In this document: positions 25,531 to 35,233 of the stretch, piece by piece
Position numbering within the stretch: position 1 is the first letter of the stretch
Layout of the letters: each line of letters starts with the position of its first letter
Assembly (NCBI RefSeq): GCF_009754945.1
Contig: NZ_WPIN01000011.1
Coordinates: 62,001 to 126,000 of the forward strand
Direction of reading: 5' to 3'
Source of the DNA: Spirosoma arboris
Lineage (GTDB): Bacteria; Bacteroidota; Bacteroidia; Cytophagales; Spirosomataceae
Length of the DNA: 64,000 bases
Translations under genes and position numbers: made by a program
Notes under the pieces: model-generated
The model's input: only the letters and a program-made list of their open reading frames with translations
Told to the model about the DNA's origin: nothing
Database searches by the model: none

Positions 25531-25941
25531 TTATTTTTCTCTTTTGAAAGCAACAGCTTCAATTTCTACCAAGTAATCTGAGTTGGCTAAACCGGCAACA
25601 ACAATTCCAGAAATAACAGGTGGATTACTCAGCTTTTTCAAAAAACTTTGGGCTCCTTCAAAACCCTTTCTCACGTCCTGACCCTGTACAATATAAATTG
25701 TCAATTTAAACAAGTCGTCTAGCGTTGCATCGCAGGAATGTAAAGCCGTTTCAATGTTTTTTAAACTATATTCTGTTTGTAAAGCGATATCCCCTTTCCC
25801 AATTATTTCCAGGTCTTTTGTTATTGCATTCTGTCCGCCAATATAAATTGTGCTTCCATTTCCTTTCGTAATGGCAATTTGAGAGAAAGCTGGATTTTTT
25901 AATAATTCATCCGGATTGAGAAATTCAATATTTGAGTCCAT
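25531..25941 (-). CDS. RidA (YjgF/UK114) family protein lacking the key arginine
   Basis: 136 residues with the RidA fold: IYIGGQNAITKDLEIIGKGDIALQT near the start, a trimer-interface helix, and DYLVEIEAVAF at the end, which keeps the conserved Glu. In true RidA imine deaminases the motif before the last strand is PARSxVEVARLP, with Arg105 gripping the substrate carboxylate. Here it reads PPVISGIVVAGLA, with Ile in place of that Arg. It therefore probably belongs to one of the other Rid subgroups and may bind a different ligand. The gene is more AT-rich than its neighbours. It is convergent with the aldolase gene, with only 11 bases between the stops. Confidence 0.82.
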   Translation of the reverse strand: MDSNIEFLNPDELLKNPAFSQIAITKGNGSTIYIGGQNAITKDLEIIGKGDIALQTEYSLKNIETALHSCDATLDDLFKLTIYIVQGQDVRKGFEGAQSFLKKLSNPPVISGIVVAGLANSDYLVEIEAVAFKREK

Positions 25942-25954
25942 ATCTTATTTATAA

Positions 25955-26024
25955 AACAATTTTATCCACAGAGAACACAGAGATATAATCTATTAAATAT
26001 TAACTCTGTGTTCTCTAAATTGTT
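25955..26024. repeat. Inverted repeat between RidA-like and glycosidase genes
   Basis: AGAGAACACAGAG at 25970-25982 pairs perfectly with CTCTGTGTTCTCT at 26004-26016, and AACAATTT near 25955 pairs with AAATTGTT at 26017-26024 after a small bulge. On the minus strand it follows the glycosidase stop at 26036 and precedes the RidA-like start at 25941. It may work as a terminator or belong to an extragenic repeat family. Confidence 0.55.
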
Positions 26025-26035
26025 GATCAAACACG

Positions 26036-28408
26036 TTAGTTTAGCAGTAGAATAATAGCGGATTTTCCTCCAACGTGTAGTTCGTCAGAATTGGCAGTCA
26101 GCGTTTTGCCATTTAGTACATATTTTTTGCCGCGAAGCCCCTTCTGTTTAATCGTATAATTCCAGTCAGCGTTTTTTGACGAGAGGTCGTATTCTGTACC
26201 CCTACTGGTTTTCTTTACGGCAAAGGCAATCAGGTTATTGCCAACAGGCAGGTCTGAGACGTTGATGTTGTCCCAGCCAGAGGGCAGATTTGGCGAAAAC
26301 GTGATTGTTTTTTTGTAAGCATCTGGTTGTACGCCGAATACGTGCGTTATCAGTGGCACGGCGAGTCCGTAAATTGTCCAGGCCTGATCCGGGCACCCAT
26401 AATCAGGCATCATTTCCGAAATAGACCCCGGCAATACCCGACCAAACGTCTGCACTAGTTTATTGACGTACCACATCGACTCATCGGTACGCCCATAGGT
26501 AGCCTCTGCCACAGCCTGAACACCGGTCGCAATCGTCATCATGCTTCTTCGTTCCACGGCAGAAAGGTAGGGTCCATACGCACCCGTATGCTCGGTACGC
26601 ACTTTATCGAGAAGTTTGATTGCTTTATCGGATGGCGCGATACCAGATTCTATAGGCGTACTGATCACCCAGTTTTTATTCGTAAACCACCCCTTTTGTG
26701 TTCCTTCGGGAAACGTTTCCAAATGGGCAAGCAGCTTCTTGTAAAACTCTTCCTTTTGGACAAATTCATGTGAACGGTTGTCGGCTCTGGTCTCCAGTTG
26801 AAGTTGTTCTATGGCTCCTTTTGTGGTCGTGATAGCCTGTTCACGCGTGCCATAGAAATCGCAATAGCTACCTTCCGTTTCATCCCAGAACAACGTATTG
26901 ACCAAATTTTTAAGGACTGTTGCTTTCTGCGCGTAGTCCTGTTGAGCCGCAGGGTCGTTAACGATAGCTGCCATCTTTGAGGTAACGTCCAATGCCTGCT
27001 GCGTGTATACGGCCACGTCAACTAGTTCAGCATTAAGCCCTTTAACCTCCATAATACCATACCCTTCAGGAAACATATTGCCATTTTTATCCTGATCTGT
27101 CAATAACCAATGGATGCCTTGTTTGATATATGGATACATTTCCTTGAGGAAATCCACATCGCCTGTCCACTCAAATACCTTCCAGACAGCTATGGCGAAC
27201 TGGGCTGTTTCCTGGGTATTACCCTTATTGCCCACAAACCCATTTGACGACATTTCGTGGATGATACGTCCGTTTCCATTCGTTTTTTCAGAAACCTGTT
27301 TAATTGTCCTGAGGGTAGACTTTGCCAGTTCATGGCCCCCTAAAGCCACTACCCCTTGTTGAGCATAAGAGTTGTCGCAACCAAAAAGCCAGGGATATTC
27401 GATAGCACCAGCTCCCAGAAAACGGCCAATGCCTGGCAGATCACTAACTAACCATTCTGTATCTACCTTGCCCCAATTGACTACCTGTTGTAGTTTCTTA
27501 TCCGGAATATCTAGTTTAACCCGGTTTATAATAGATGCGTAATAAGCCTTTTTTTCAGCCAATAACCGATCCTGGTTTTTTAAAATAGCTTCATAACTAG
27601 CCAGTGCCGATTCACTATTTTTAGTCGAGCCTGCTATTACAAAAACAGCCGTAATCTGTTCGTTCGGTTTAATCGTCACCCGGTGCGTTGACGAGGCAGA
27701 TTTGCCCAGTCCTATCGTTTCAGTTGGTGTCGGAACATTTAGTGCATGACTACTCGCCGGAATGGATGATCCCCAGACAGTAAACCAAGAATTTTTGACA
27801 TCCCGCGCTAAATAAACCGATCGGTTAGCGTTCCAGGAAATTGAATCTGTAGCATCAATTATATTATTTTCTTTTGAAAACCATACAGGGCTAACGTCAG
27901 TTTTTGCAACGAAATCGACAGTTAATACCCGCGATTTAGAAGTGCTATTTTTTATCGTATACGTAACCACAATTCCCTCCTTTCCTTGTGGGCAATATTG
28001 AAACCGTTCTACCTGAATGCCATCCAGAATTGGTGAATATAAAAATTTGCTACCGTACGGATATGTGATAAACTCGCGGGCATCTTTTAACCAGGCAGAA
28101 GCTCCTCCTTTTTCATTAGTCAATTTCAACCAGAAGCCATCCAGCAATTTTATAGGTGCCATCCATAATCCCCCCATTTCTCCTTTTACATGCGAACCCA
28201 GATCGGGAAAATCGCCATTCTGTGTGCCTACTATATAAGTTCTATCACCGGCAGTAATATAGGGTTTCGTTAAATTGGCGCCCTTGTTAGAAAGGCCATT
28301 CATTAGTTCAGCGCTGTACAAATCGTTGCTTTGCCCAAACGAATTGCCCGCAGTGAGTACTTCTATAATTGACACGAGTAAAGAAACTGCACAACTAAAT
28401 TTTCGCAT
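26036..28408 (-). CDS. Secreted six-hairpin glycosidase, glycogen-debranching-enzyme-like
   Basis: 790 residues with a signal peptide ending near NSFGQ. The N-terminal 270 residues are a beta-sandwich (GGLWMAPIKLLDGFWLKL, VVTYTIKNSTSKSRVL), followed by an (alpha/alpha)6 barrel with AIEYPWLFGCDNSYAQQG, NGRIIHEMSSNGFVGNKGNTQETAQF and EGYGIMEVKGLNAE. This combination is like the C-terminal domain of glycogen debranching enzymes (GDE_C) and related GH families with six-hairpin folds. The substrate is probably an alpha-linked oligosaccharide, but this cannot be read from sequence. It is divergent from the propeller histidine kinase, 190 bases away, which could control it. Confidence 0.75.
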   Translation of the reverse strand: MRKFSCAVSLLVSIIEVLTAGNSFGQSNDLYSAELMNGLSNKGANLTKPYITAGDRTYIVGTQNGDFPDLGSHVKGEMGGLWMAPIKLLDGFWLKLTNEKGGASAWLKDAREFITYPYGSKFLYSPILDGIQVERFQYCPQGKEGIVVTYTIKNSTSKSRVLTVDFVAKTDVSPVWFSKENNIIDATDSISWNANRSVYLARDVKNSWFTVWGSSIPASSHALNVPTPTETIGLGKSASSTHRVTIKPNEQITAVFVIAGSTKNSESALASYEAILKNQDRLLAEKKAYYASIINRVKLDIPDKKLQQVVNWGKVDTEWLVSDLPGIGRFLGAGAIEYPWLFGCDNSYAQQGVVALGGHELAKSTLRTIKQVSEKTNGNGRIIHEMSSNGFVGNKGNTQETAQFAIAVWKVFEWTGDVDFLKEMYPYIKQGIHWLLTDQDKNGNMFPEGYGIMEVKGLNAELVDVAVYTQQALDVTSKMAAIVNDPAAQQDYAQKATVLKNLVNTLFWDETEGSYCDFYGTREQAITTTKGAIEQLQLETRADNRSHEFVQKEEFYKKLLAHLETFPEGTQKGWFTNKNWVISTPIESGIAPSDKAIKLLDKVRTEHTGAYGPYLSAVERRSMMTIATGVQAVAEATYGRTDESMWYVNKLVQTFGRVLPGSISEMMPDYGCPDQAWTIYGLAVPLITHVFGVQPDAYKKTITFSPNLPSGWDNINVSDLPVGNNLIAFAVKKTSRGTEYDLSSKNADWNYTIKQKGLRGKKYVLNGKTLTANSDELHVGGKSAIILLLN

Positions 28409-28541
28409 AAGTTTAAGGGTATTACTGTATAAAACTGAAAGCTACCGAATCGGCCCGTTTCATCATTGCAGATCCACTACTTTTTTTGATGAATGCCTCT
28501 TCATTTCAGATACAGTAGCATCTTTATGCGATCGGTTAGCA

Positions 28542-28573
28542 TTGCGCACCGACCGCCGGAGACCGTATCTTTG
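28542..28573 (+). promoter_or_regulatory. Bacteroidota-type promoter of the propeller kinase gene
   Basis: TTG at 28542-28544 and TATCTTTG at 28566-28573 (TAnnTTTG) are separated by 21 bases, matching the -33/-7 promoter described for Bacteroidota primary sigma factor. The predicted start of transcription is near 28580, about 20 bases before the ATG at 28599. Confidence 0.6.
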
Positions 28574-28598
28574 ACCAGGCAATAATGAACCTGGTTTT

Positions 28599-31500
28599 AT
28601 GATGCGCTGGCGATGGTTATTGTGGTTAGTCTTACCGCTGTTAATGAGCCCGTTGGGCTTGCTGGCACAGCCTTCTGACGTGTCGTTTCAGCATTATACT
28701 ACGGAGGAAGGTTTATCGAATGATCAGGTTACGGCAATCCTGAAAGACCGGCGCGGGTTTATGTGGTTTGGCACCGTTAACGGACTGAATCGATTCGACG
28801 GTCTACAATTCACGGTTTACAAACGAAGCGGGCCACGACAGGCCGGGCCAGGCTTGGCCGGGCAAGCAGATGGGTTACCGGGCAATTATGTTGTAAGTGA
28901 TGGGTTGGTGGAGGATCGGGATGGATTCATCTGGGTCTCTACCAACCGGGGCCTCTGCCGATACAATCCTCAAACCGATCGCTTTCAGGCATTTCCGATT
29001 CCTCAACAGCGCGATAGTGTAGCCGACAATGACTTTGTGTCGCCCGTCCGTTTCGACCAGTCTGGCTTTGGCTGGTTCGCATCGGTCGATCATTTGTACC
29101 GCCTGGAACCACATACCGGTCGCCTAACTTCTTTCCCGGTGCCAGCCATTCGGCCCAGCACTTATCCCATACCTTTTCCTGACCGACAGGGGCACCTTTG
29201 GATGCAGCATTGGGGGGCTATTTATCGTTTCGACCTAGCAACGCGTCGGTACACATACTTCATCGGAACGGATGATAAGCACCCAAACACAGGGCTCCAG
29301 GTAGAACTATTAACTACCGATCAGCGTGGACAGCTTTACGCGATCATGAGTCAGGGAGAACTATATCGCTATGACGCTGCAACGGATCGGTTTGGCAAAT
29401 TTCTGGCCCATCCGGGTGGCATTACAAGTCTGGCGAATGATAAGTTGCCGGATGGTCGACCTTTTCTCTGGTTGGGCGGGTACAATCGGCTAACCGCTTA
29501 TTTGCCCGCAACGAACCGATTTACCGATTTCACGCATGTAGCCAATGATCCGCTGAGTTATCCCGGCGGCACTGTCGGAGTCATGAAGTCCGACGCACAA
29601 ACGGGTATTGTCTGGATCGGAACCTCGGAAGGTTTAACGAAAATAGATCCGGTAGCCCTGAAATTTAGTCGAAAGTGGCTCACAAACTCCGCTAAGGAGT
29701 CGCCTGAACCGGTAGAAATTGTTCGTCAGGATGATCATAATGATGATCTGTATTGGGTCCTGGGGCACAACAGGCTTTATCGCTGGGATCGTCAGTCTGG
29801 TTTATTACAGGCAGTGTCTACCGATTCCCATCTATCCAATCGCTTGTGCTACGATATGATTCAGGACAGGCAGGGTCGGTTATGGATTGGTCTAGCAGGA
29901 GGGGTTGCGGTCTATGATCCGGCTACATTTCGGTGGCAGATTCGGGACGATATTGGCCCAAAAGATCGAAAAGACAAGGTAACGGTACAAACACTGTGTC
30001 AGGGCGCTGATGGTCGAATCTGGCTGGGTACCACGTTCGATGGTCTGTTCTGGTATGATCCCACTACGAATCAAATCCAGTATTGGTCAACTCAGGCTTT
30101 CAATCCGTTATCGACGGGTATAAGTCTGCTGCAAACCGATCTTCGTGGCTGGATCTGGGCGCAAACCCGATCGGGACTATTTCGATTAAATCCGACTACC
30201 GGGCAAACAAAGCGGGTTCAATTGCGCGGGGCGGAGAAAGCCGTTCAACCATCCGACCGACTCCATAGCACCTTTCTGGTCGATAGCCGGGGGCAGCTAT
30301 GGGTATCGGGAATTGATTTTCTGGTTCAGGCCGATACCAGCGGGCAAATTCACCAGACATACACGCTGACGAATGGTCTGCTGGCCGACCACGTTTTCAG
30401 TATTACCGAAGATAAGCGAGGGCACCTTTGGTTAGCAACCGATGAGCAATTGCATGAGCTGGACCTCAAAACCCGACACTTCAGGTATTATAACAAAGCG
30501 AACGGGTTATTTTCCAACACTCAGTTTAAACCGATTAGTACGGATCGGCAGGGCACGTTGTTCACGGGATTTTTCGGTGCGTTTGCGTACTGGCAACCCG
30601 AACAACTTCGACAGAATAATGTACCGCCCCCAGTAGTGATTACGCATATTCGGGTCAATAATCGACCGAGGGCCGTAACATCTCCTATTCAACTCGAACC
30701 ATCCGAAACAACGCTGTCACTGGATTTTGCGGCCCTTAACTACAGCCAACCCGAAAAGAATCGTTATGCTTATCAATTGCTGGGCTTCGATCCCGATTGG
30801 GTAATGACCAATGATCTGACAGCAACGTACACAAATCTGGAACCGGGAAATTATACGTTCCGGGTAAAGGCGGCTAATAACGATGGGGTTTGGAATGAGA
30901 CGGGTGCTACGCTGGCGATTCAGGTGGTACCACCCTATTGGAAAACAAGCTGGTTTCGATTGGTTGTTGTGTTACTGATTCTGAGCATTCTTTACGTCAG
31001 TTATCAGTACCGCGAACGGCAACGCCAACATCTCGAACGCATTCGTAACCGCATTGCTACCGATCTGCATGACGATATGGGCTCAACCCTCAGTAGCATT
31101 CGTATTTTCAGCGATGTCGTGCAACAGCAGATTGCGCCGACAACCCCCGAAGCAGTGCCCATTTTACAACGGATCAGCAACAGTGCGACTACGCTATCGG
31201 AGTCGATGCAGGATATTATCTGGACCATTCAAACGAAACATGATCGGCTGGACGATGTGATTACCCGCATGCGCGAGTTTGGCTTAAAAATGGCTGAGGC
31301 TAAAGGAATTACCTTTCATATGCAGGTGTCGGATCAGTTCGAAAAGACGCGCCTGAATGTTGAGCAACGGCGCAACCTGTACCTTATTTTTAAAGAAAGT
31401 ATTAACAACGCGGTGAAATACGCTAATCCTTCCCGGATAGATGTCGAATTGAGCATCACGACTGGCAAACAATTACACCTGACGATTAAGGACGACGGGC

Positions 31501-31640
31501 GCGGTTTCGATACAGCTACCGTTCAATCGGGCAACGGCTTACCTAATCTGCATAAACGTGCCCAGGAAATAAAAGGAAAACTAACGCTGACATCGAAACC
31601 GGGAAGCGGGACCGCTATAGAACTATTCACTAAATTATGA
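28599..31640 (+). CDS. Reg_prop/Y_Y_Y sensor histidine kinase (HisKA_3 type)
   Basis: 1013 residues. A signal peptide (LLWLVLPLLMSPLGLLAQ) is followed by a periplasmic two-component-regulator propeller region of about 640 residues, made of repeats such as DRRGFMWFGTVNGLNRFD, EDRDGFIWVSTNRGLCRY and EDKRGHLWLAT. Then comes a Y_Y_Y domain (YQLLGFDPDWV, YTFRVKAANNDGVWNE), one membrane helix (about 786-805) and a HisKA_3 domain with H824 in ATDLHDDMGS. The ATPase domain ends with DDGRGFD. These kinases sense oligosaccharides in many Bacteroidetes, though usually as one-protein hybrids; here the regulator is separate. The adjacent divergent glycosidase is the natural candidate target. Confidence 0.92.
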   Translation: MMRWRWLLWLVLPLLMSPLGLLAQPSDVSFQHYTTEEGLSNDQVTAILKDRRGFMWFGTVNGLNRFDGLQFTVYKRSGPRQAGPGLAGQADGLPGNYVVSDGLVEDRDGFIWVSTNRGLCRYNPQTDRFQAFPIPQQRDSVADNDFVSPVRFDQSGFGWFASVDHLYRLEPHTGRLTSFPVPAIRPSTYPIPFPDRQGHLWMQHWGAIYRFDLATRRYTYFIGTDDKHPNTGLQVELLTTDQRGQLYAIMSQGELYRYDAATDRFGKFLAHPGGITSLANDKLPDGRPFLWLGGYNRLTAYLPATNRFTDFTHVANDPLSYPGGTVGVMKSDAQTGIVWIGTSEGLTKIDPVALKFSRKWLTNSAKESPEPVEIVRQDDHNDDLYWVLGHNRLYRWDRQSGLLQAVSTDSHLSNRLCYDMIQDRQGRLWIGLAGGVAVYDPATFRWQIRDDIGPKDRKDKVTVQTLCQGADGRIWLGTTFDGLFWYDPTTNQIQYWSTQAFNPLSTGISLLQTDLRGWIWAQTRSGLFRLNPTTGQTKRVQLRGAEKAVQPSDRLHSTFLVDSRGQLWVSGIDFLVQADTSGQIHQTYTLTNGLLADHVFSITEDKRGHLWLATDEQLHELDLKTRHFRYYNKANGLFSNTQFKPISTDRQGTLFTGFFGAFAYWQPEQLRQNNVPPPVVITHIRVNNRPRAVTSPIQLEPSETTLSLDFAALNYSQPEKNRYAYQLLGFDPDWVMTNDLTATYTNLEPGNYTFRVKAANNDGVWNETGATLAIQVVPPYWKTSWFRLVVVLLILSILYVSYQYRERQRQHLERIRNRIATDLHDDMGSTLSSIRIFSDVVQQQIAPTTPEAVPILQRISNSATTLSESMQDIIWTIQTKHDRLDDVITRMREFGLKMAEAKGITFHMQVSDQFEKTRLNVEQRRNLYLIFKESINNAVKYANPSRIDVELSITTGKQLHLTIKDDGRGFDTATVQSGNGLPNLHKRAQEIKGKLTLTSKPGSGTAIELFTKL

Positions 31641-32326
31641 CTGACTCCATTAATCTGGTTTATTACGAAGACAATCGGGACCTCCGCGAAGGCATCTCCT
31701 TTCTGCTTCAGGCCACGCCGGGTCTGGAACTACTGGGCGCGTTTGCCAACTGCCGAAATCTGACCAACGAAATGCGTTCTCTGCAACCCGATGTGGTGCT
31801 TATGGATATTGATTTGCCAGGTATTACGGGTATCGAAGCCGTGCCCATTGTCAAGGCAACCTCGCCCCAAACTCAGGTGCTGATGCTGACCGTATTCGAC
31901 AACGAAGAGAAGATTTTTCAGGCGATACGGAACGGAGCGAGTGGTTACCTGCTCAAACATACGCCCCCATCGGAGATCCTAGCAGCCATTTTTGACGTTC
32001 ACCGGGGCGGTTCGCCCATGACAGCCAATGTTGCCCGGCAGGTACTCCGCTTTTTTCAACAACAAAATGCCCTGCCTACCGATAAACCATCTGCCAAAGA
32101 AACCGCGCCAGAATCCCGCCCTGACCCCGACGACTATAAACTGTCTTCCCGCGAACTGGACATTGTGAAAGGGTTAGTAGCGGGTTACAGCTACAAACTC
32201 ATTGCCGATGAACTGCATATCAGCATCGACACCGTCCGCTCCCACATTCGCCACATCTACGACAAATTACAGGTCAACTCCAAGACCGAAGCTATCCTGA
32301 AAGCCATGCGCGAGGGGTTAGTGTGA
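31637..32326 (+). CDS. NarL/LuxR-type response regulator
   Basis: 229 residues, whose ATG overlaps the kinase stop by four bases (ATGA), so translation is coupled. The receiver domain has E11-D12 and phosphoacceptor D57 in VVLMDIDLPG, with conserved K in YLLKHTPPSE. A flexible linker rich in Pro and Lys (about 140-165) leads to a LuxR-type helix-turn-helix: LSSRELDIVKGLVAGYSYK, then HISIDTVRSHIRHIYDKL. It is the direct partner of the HisKA_3 kinase before it. Target genes are not shown by sequence, but the divergent six-hairpin glycosidase is the most likely. Confidence 0.93.
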   Translation: MTDSINLVYYEDNRDLREGISFLLQATPGLELLGAFANCRNLTNEMRSLQPDVVLMDIDLPGITGIEAVPIVKATSPQTQVLMLTVFDNEEKIFQAIRNGASGYLLKHTPPSEILAAIFDVHRGGSPMTANVARQVLRFFQQQNALPTDKPSAKETAPESRPDPDDYKLSSRELDIVKGLVAGYSYKLIADELHISIDTVRSHIRHIYDKLQVNSKTEAILKAMREGLV

Positions 32327-32373
32327 GGACAAGGGTGCCTCTTATTGATTTGAATTAAAAACCGCCGAAAATA

Positions 32374-32517
32374 TTAGCCCACTGCTTTAGCTGTGGGTCT
32401 ATGAAAAAACGCCCGATACGATAACCGTTTCAACGGTTTCAGCTCCTCATAAACCGTTGAAACGGTTGGTTTCATTCGGTTTCTTTCTGGTAACCCACGG
32501 CTTAAGCAGTAGGCTGA
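32374..32517. repeat. Nested inverted repeats between convergent genes
   Basis: The outer arms, 32374-32398 (TTAGCCCACTGCTTTAGC...) and 32493-32517, pair with a few mismatches. The inner arms AACCGTTTCAACGGTTT (32423-32439) and its reverse complement (32451-32467) are exact and each is itself partly palindromic. No T run marks an ordinary terminator. It lies between the convergent stops of the response regulator and the EamA gene, and resembles an extragenic palindromic family unrelated to the copy at 20741. Confidence 0.7.
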
Positions 32518-32581
32518 TAGATGGCCTTTTCGACGCTTAATTATTTCACATCAATCAGGGTGTTGGGGGCTAATAGGCTTT

Positions 32582-33445
32582 TCAACTCAAACTTAAGGCA
32601 ATTATGCCGCCCAATATCAGCACACTGGCAAGTAGCCTTCGTTTGCTATCTTTTTCATTGAATACTCGTGAACCCATAAATACACCTAACAAAATGCTTG
32701 TTTCTCTGGCTGGCGCAACGACTGTCAACGGCGCATATCTCAGCGCTTCCAATACCAGTATGTAAGCAGCAGGACTCAATATGGCAATGGCAATAATGAT
32801 CCATTTATGCAGTTTTATCTCTCTTTTTAGTTCTTCTTTTTTGGACAATATGAAGGGAAAAAGCAAAATAGCCCCAAAAAGATTGGTAGCCAGTGTGAGC
32901 GGCAAGGGGGATACGGCATAGGACTTTACGGCAATTGTGTCATTAAACGTGTATAAGGCAATAAACAAACCCGTAAGCACACCGTACGTAATGCCTGTCA
33001 TTAGTTGCTTGTTGTCATCTTTTTTAAAGCTTAATCCGGTTATCAGCAGCACTCCTGCAATCATTAAGATCAAGCCAATAGTTGTCGTTATCCTCACCTG
33101 TTCGTGTAAGAATAAAATAGCCGCTATAGACGAAAATAACGGCCCTGATCCTCGGGCAAGCGGGTATACAACAGAAAGATCAGCACTTCTATACCCCTTT
33201 TGTAATACGATATAGTAGCCAAGATGCAGTACTGCGCTGCTTACCGAAAACCATATGAGTGGTTGTGAATAGGTAATGTCGCCCTGCTTTAGTTTAACGA
33301 GTAATACGGGTAAATACACAATATTACTGGCGATATACATTAACCAGATATAAGGCGTTTTTCCTTGTGTTTTTTTGGAGAGCAGATTCCAGGAAGCATG
33401 TAGAACGGCAGCGGTTAGTACCAGCGATAAAACGTATAAACTCAT
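32582..33445 (-). CDS. EamA/DMT family transporter
   Basis: 287 residues with about ten membrane helices arranged as two EamA repeats. The first has HASWNLLSKKTQGKTPYIWL, the second GITYGVLTGLFIALYTFNDT and ends with APARETSILLGVFMGSRVFNEK. This layout is that of drug/metabolite transporters of the inner membrane, many of which export amino acids, nucleosides or drugs. The gene is AT-richer than its neighbours and stands alone between the nested repeat and the S41 gene. The substrate is unknown. Confidence 0.88.
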   Translation of the reverse strand: MSLYVLSLVLTAAVLHASWNLLSKKTQGKTPYIWLMYIASNIVYLPVLLVKLKQGDITYSQPLIWFSVSSAVLHLGYYIVLQKGYRSADLSVVYPLARGSGPLFSSIAAILFLHEQVRITTTIGLILMIAGVLLITGLSFKKDDNKQLMTGITYGVLTGLFIALYTFNDTIAVKSYAVSPLPLTLATNLFGAILLFPFILSKKEELKREIKLHKWIIIAIAILSPAAYILVLEALRYAPLTVVAPARETSILLGVFMGSRVFNEKDSKRRLLASVLILGGIIALSLS

Positions 33446-33663
33446 TTCCGGTGGTTAAATGGCGAACTTTTAGGTTGTAGTCAATGACTCTTTCAGAGTT
33501 GCAAGTTAGCCAAAGTACGCTTCATGCCATTTTAACAGGCAATAACTGGACTTTCACTATCAGAGCCGATTTATCATTTAAAAATCCCCTGTAACCTTCT
33601 AAAGACAAGGCAGTTTCCAGTTCAATTTTAATCCATTTACTACTGGATCTACTTTAATCAATC

Positions 33664-35181
33664 ATGAAATCTGTTTCTCTGACAGGGGTGAAATTTTCCA
33701 TCTTTCTTACGCTACTGATATTGTCAATAAGCACGCTGGCGCAAAAAAAGGCAGTCGTGGATTACACGCCCCCAAAGCAATATGGACCAAAGGCTTTGCA
33801 GGAAGACTTTTTGATTTTTAGAAAGACCCTGGAAACTACGTATCCCAGCCTGTATCGCTATGCTGATTCGGTGACCATCAACACGTATCTGGACAAGCAA
33901 TTTGGCCTACTCAATAGGCCGATGGACGAAACTGAATTTTATAAACTAATTGCCCTCAGCTGTGCGCGTCTAAACGATGAACATCTGATTGCTAAGCTTT
34001 CGCCTGACTATTTCAAGAATCAGTTTTTCAACAAGGTTAAGATTTTCCCCTTTACCTTCAAGATCATCAATCGCCGATTTTATATTGTAAAAAGTGCCTC
34101 CAACCCCTCTCCTATTAAACCAGGTTCCGAGCTTATTTCGATCAACGGCCGATCAATGGAAGAGATCTTAACTCGGCTGCTCCCCGCTATTCCTGCCGAT
34201 GGTTATATCCAAACGTTTAAAATCCGCCATCTGGAAGATTACTCGACTACGCAGGAAGAGAACCTGTTTGATATAATTTATCCTCTTTTTGTTGAAGAAG
34301 CGACTTCGTTCCGCCTTGAGTACATTCCAGTTGACGAACCGACAGGCAAACAAACGGTAGTCGTTGCCGGTCTGACTAGGGACGAGTACCGAAAATTTTA
34401 TACAGAGAGACGAGTTCTTGAAAAACCGCTTACGTTTACTTATTTGAAAGAAGATGTAGCGTATTTAAAGATTAGCTCTTTTCTGGGCTGGCACAGACGA
34501 GCGTTCAAGCAAAATTTCGATTCGCTTTATCAAGTCGTTTTTAATGAGCTTAAAGTCAAAAATACCCCGCATCTGATTCTGGATCTACGAAATAATGAGG
34601 GTGGAGACGGCACCGGAGAGAAACTGATTGCTTACCTGCTTCAAAAGCCCTATCGACACTTTGATTACCTCGAGAAAAAATATATTGGCCTGCCTCCAGT
34701 AAGTACTTATTTGGAGAGCGGAAACCAGCTCTATGTAGCAGATTCGATGGTTTATAAAACGGCAACTGGTAGCTACCGACCCAAGCCAGAATACTACCGT
34801 CGTTGGACGCCCCTTTTGCTGGAACAGCAGCCTAAGGCCAATCATTTCAATGGGCAATTGACTGTACTCGCCAACGGTGCTTCGGGCTCAATGGCGGCTG
34901 TAGTCTGTAGTTTTCTAAAGTCGAATCAGCGAGCGGTTTTTGTCGGCGAAGAAACTGGCGGGGCTATGGAAGGCCCCACAGCGAGATCTTTCACAAAATT
35001 AACGTTGCCCAATACCCATATTAGCATTGGCGTGCCGTTAACCAAAACAGTTAATGCCGTAACCTACACCAAAGGAAGAGGGGTAATTCCAGATTACTGG
35101 ATTGAGCCTACTATCGACGACCTGCTTCATGGTGTGGATACAGAACTGAACTTTGCCCTGAAGCTAATCAATCAAAAATAA
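33664..35181 (+). CDS. S41 family peptidase (C-terminal-processing-protease-like)
   Basis: 505 residues with a signal peptide (FSIFLTLLILSISTLAQ). An N-terminal helical part with DEHLIAKL is followed by a region around 155-215 with PIKPGSELISINGRSMEEILTRLL, a PDZ-like substrate-binding domain. The S41 catalytic core has LILDLRNNEGGDGTGEKL and LTVLANGASGSMAAVV, where S409 lines up with the nucleophile, and VFVGEETGGAMEGPTA. In this group the general base can be a lysine or be replaced, and the nucleophile context here (GSMA) is not the common YSAS. It is probably a periplasmic processing protease. It precedes the FadR-family gene by 72 bases but likely has its own transcript. Confidence 0.82.
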   Translation: MKSVSLTGVKFSIFLTLLILSISTLAQKKAVVDYTPPKQYGPKALQEDFLIFRKTLETTYPSLYRYADSVTINTYLDKQFGLLNRPMDETEFYKLIALSCARLNDEHLIAKLSPDYFKNQFFNKVKIFPFTFKIINRRFYIVKSASNPSPIKPGSELISINGRSMEEILTRLLPAIPADGYIQTFKIRHLEDYSTTQEENLFDIIYPLFVEEATSFRLEYIPVDEPTGKQTVVVAGLTRDEYRKFYTERRVLEKPLTFTYLKEDVAYLKISSFLGWHRRAFKQNFDSLYQVVFNELKVKNTPHLILDLRNNEGGDGTGEKLIAYLLQKPYRHFDYLEKKYIGLPPVSTYLESGNQLYVADSMVYKTATGSYRPKPEYYRRWTPLLLEQQPKANHFNGQLTVLANGASGSMAAVVCSFLKSNQRAVFVGEETGGAMEGPTARSFTKLTLPNTHISIGVPLTKTVNAVTYTKGRGVIPDYWIEPTIDDLLHGVDTELNFALKLINQK

Positions 35182-35233
35182 ACAAAGTTTAGAAAAAGAG
35201 AACCCGTACATTTTTCTCCGTGAAAAATCAACG

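Noticed and set aside
31637..31640. Frameshift between kinase and regulator
   Set aside because: The overlap is the usual ATGA stop-start coupling and both proteins are complete.
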